Source of the DNA: Phlebotomus papatasi
Lineage: Eukaryota > Arthropoda > Insecta > Diptera > Psychodidae
Length of the DNA: 64,000 nt
Direction: 5' to 3'
Assembly: GCF_024763615.1 (NCBI RefSeq)
Contig: NC_077223.1
Location: forward strand, 83,266,627 to 83,330,626
The number at the start of each line of letters is the position of its first letter. Position 1 is the stretch's first letter. Position numbers and translations under genes: made by a program. Below, in pieces: positions 62,848 through 64,000 of the stretch. Under the pieces are notes generated by a model. That model did not search any database and was not told where the DNA came from. It saw only the letters and a program-made list of their open reading frames with translations.

Positions 62848-64000
62848 ATTAGTATCTAAATTACAAACTATTTTTATTTTGTAATTTTACTGCTTTTATT
62901 TCTAAGATTTATAAGTATAGAAACCTTTATAAAGGATTAGACCCTTTTTAACTACTCGAACTCCAAAAGAGAGAGCAGTTTTCTTGTACTTACCCCACTC
63001 AGTCAATGTACCAGAAATATTTGACATAGAATGTTCATATTTTGGGATTAGTTTCCTACAGAATAATAGATGATTTTTTTGAAAAGAAAAAAAAATTATC
63101 CATTATGGGGACGCAGGGAGCCCCTGTCAAACACGTCTTAACGGTCACTGAATTTAAATTCTGTGCACTAATTCATTACAAACTGTATTGATTTAGACAG
63201 AGCAACTATCCAAGAAAACAATTTGGCAACTAGAATTCAAATCAGGAAAGAGGAAAGAGGCCAATTTTAACAAAGTCGACGGGATGTCGAATTTTCCGTC
63301 CGCCATTTTGAGCAAAATTTTTGCATAGCTTCACGCGAAGCGAGAAAAGAACAACAAAATGTATTCCCATCTCTGTCGGGCTATTTTTTGCAAGTAATTG
63401 AAGGACTAAATTAACTAAAAATCCATTCCCGACAGAAATTCGAATATCAATTGCCCTGGAATAAATCATCTAAAATCACTCAATTTGCGTGTGATGTATA
63501 ATACCATGGTAAGGAATGGGTTAATATACAATTTCTAGGTTGCGCTCAAGACAACCTTTATCTAGATTTTTTTTTTCTAAAATTAGGGAATTAATCCCAT
63601 TTCTGACATTCAAAGCATTCATTCAATAACTTCAGGGATGGGATATTTAGTTCTTCTATTTAGCTAAATAAGTTTATTTTTGTTTTGAGGTTATGTTGAA
63701 TCTAACCTACAATACTTCATTCAAACTATGAATGAATGAACATAAATCTTTCCCATAGGATAAGATGAGGTAATTCGGAATCATGTCTATAATATTTAAG
63801 CTTTTACTAGAATAGTTATATAAACTAGAATAATCAGGTAACTAGAGCAAAATCCTAAAGCTTCGAAGTTTCGTACTACTAGACTTTTTTCCTTAATGAT
63901 TTTTTTACCTACGATACCTATGACCCTCTTCAGGAAAAGAGGAACTAAAAGACTTACCGCGAGAGGATTTCTGACACGCATTATGGATGAGGTTGTCAGT
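62848..64000 (+). other. Lasp intron 4 to window end: no gene seen
   Basis: AT-rich sequence without recognised exons or element ends. The next Lasp exon must begin in phase 1. Confidence 0.4.

Overview
The window is eukaryotic and very probably comes from an insect, most likely a nematoceran dipteran such as a sand fly. The genes have spliceosomal introns (GT..AG, one of 18 kb), the sequence is AT-rich, and three genes have clear fly orthologues: DIS3L2, the SR splicing factor Rbp1, and the LIM/nebulin/SH3 protein Lasp. The remainder is intron and intergenic DNA built from DNA transposons and one large satellite array. A run of exactly 500 N marks a scaffold gap. The species name is an inference; gene identities rest on the translated sequence.

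Layout. 1-611 (+): last part of DIS3L2 (end of the RNB domain plus the S1 region). 612-5125: intergenic, with a decayed mariner, a small palindromic MITE, a decayed non-LTR retrotransposon end and a dispersed repeat. 5308-18376 (-): complete Rbp1, three coding exons encoding 130 residues, with a 12.6 kb second intron. That intron carries MITEs, a pogo-derived relic, three diverged ~450 bp repeats, an RNA-scale stem-loop near the exon 2 donor, and an excellent candidate poison cassette exon (13815-13981). 18783-19282: gap. 19283-29661: tandem satellite, about 112 copies of a 90-96 bp monomer, with a block of about 15 monomers duplicated at an offset of exactly 1387 bp.

31394->57740 (+): first four coding exons of Lasp (LIM domain and two nebulin repeats); the linker and SH3 exons lie beyond the window or were not found. 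Its introns (7.7 kb and 18.0 kb) hold most of the mobile DNA. The largest item is an apparently intact 4.17 kb pogo/Tigger-type transposon (41007-45173) with TA target duplication, inverted termini and a 686-residue transposase interrupted by a 64 bp intron; it is inserted in an older palindromic MITE.

Most short repeats share one style: TA-flanked termini beginning GGGGAA or GGGTAA, which points to a pogo-related amplification. Exceptions are two TTAA-flanked piggyBac-type MITEs, a CACAG-ended foldback family, a CTCCCTCCGT-ended MITE, and a duplicated element containing tRNA-like Pol III A and B boxes. At 58640-60531 four elements are stacked inside one another. Rbp1 and Lasp are divergently transcribed but separated by the satellite. 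The three host genes are unrelated in function (RNA decay, splicing, actin cytoskeleton) and do not form a pathway or operon.
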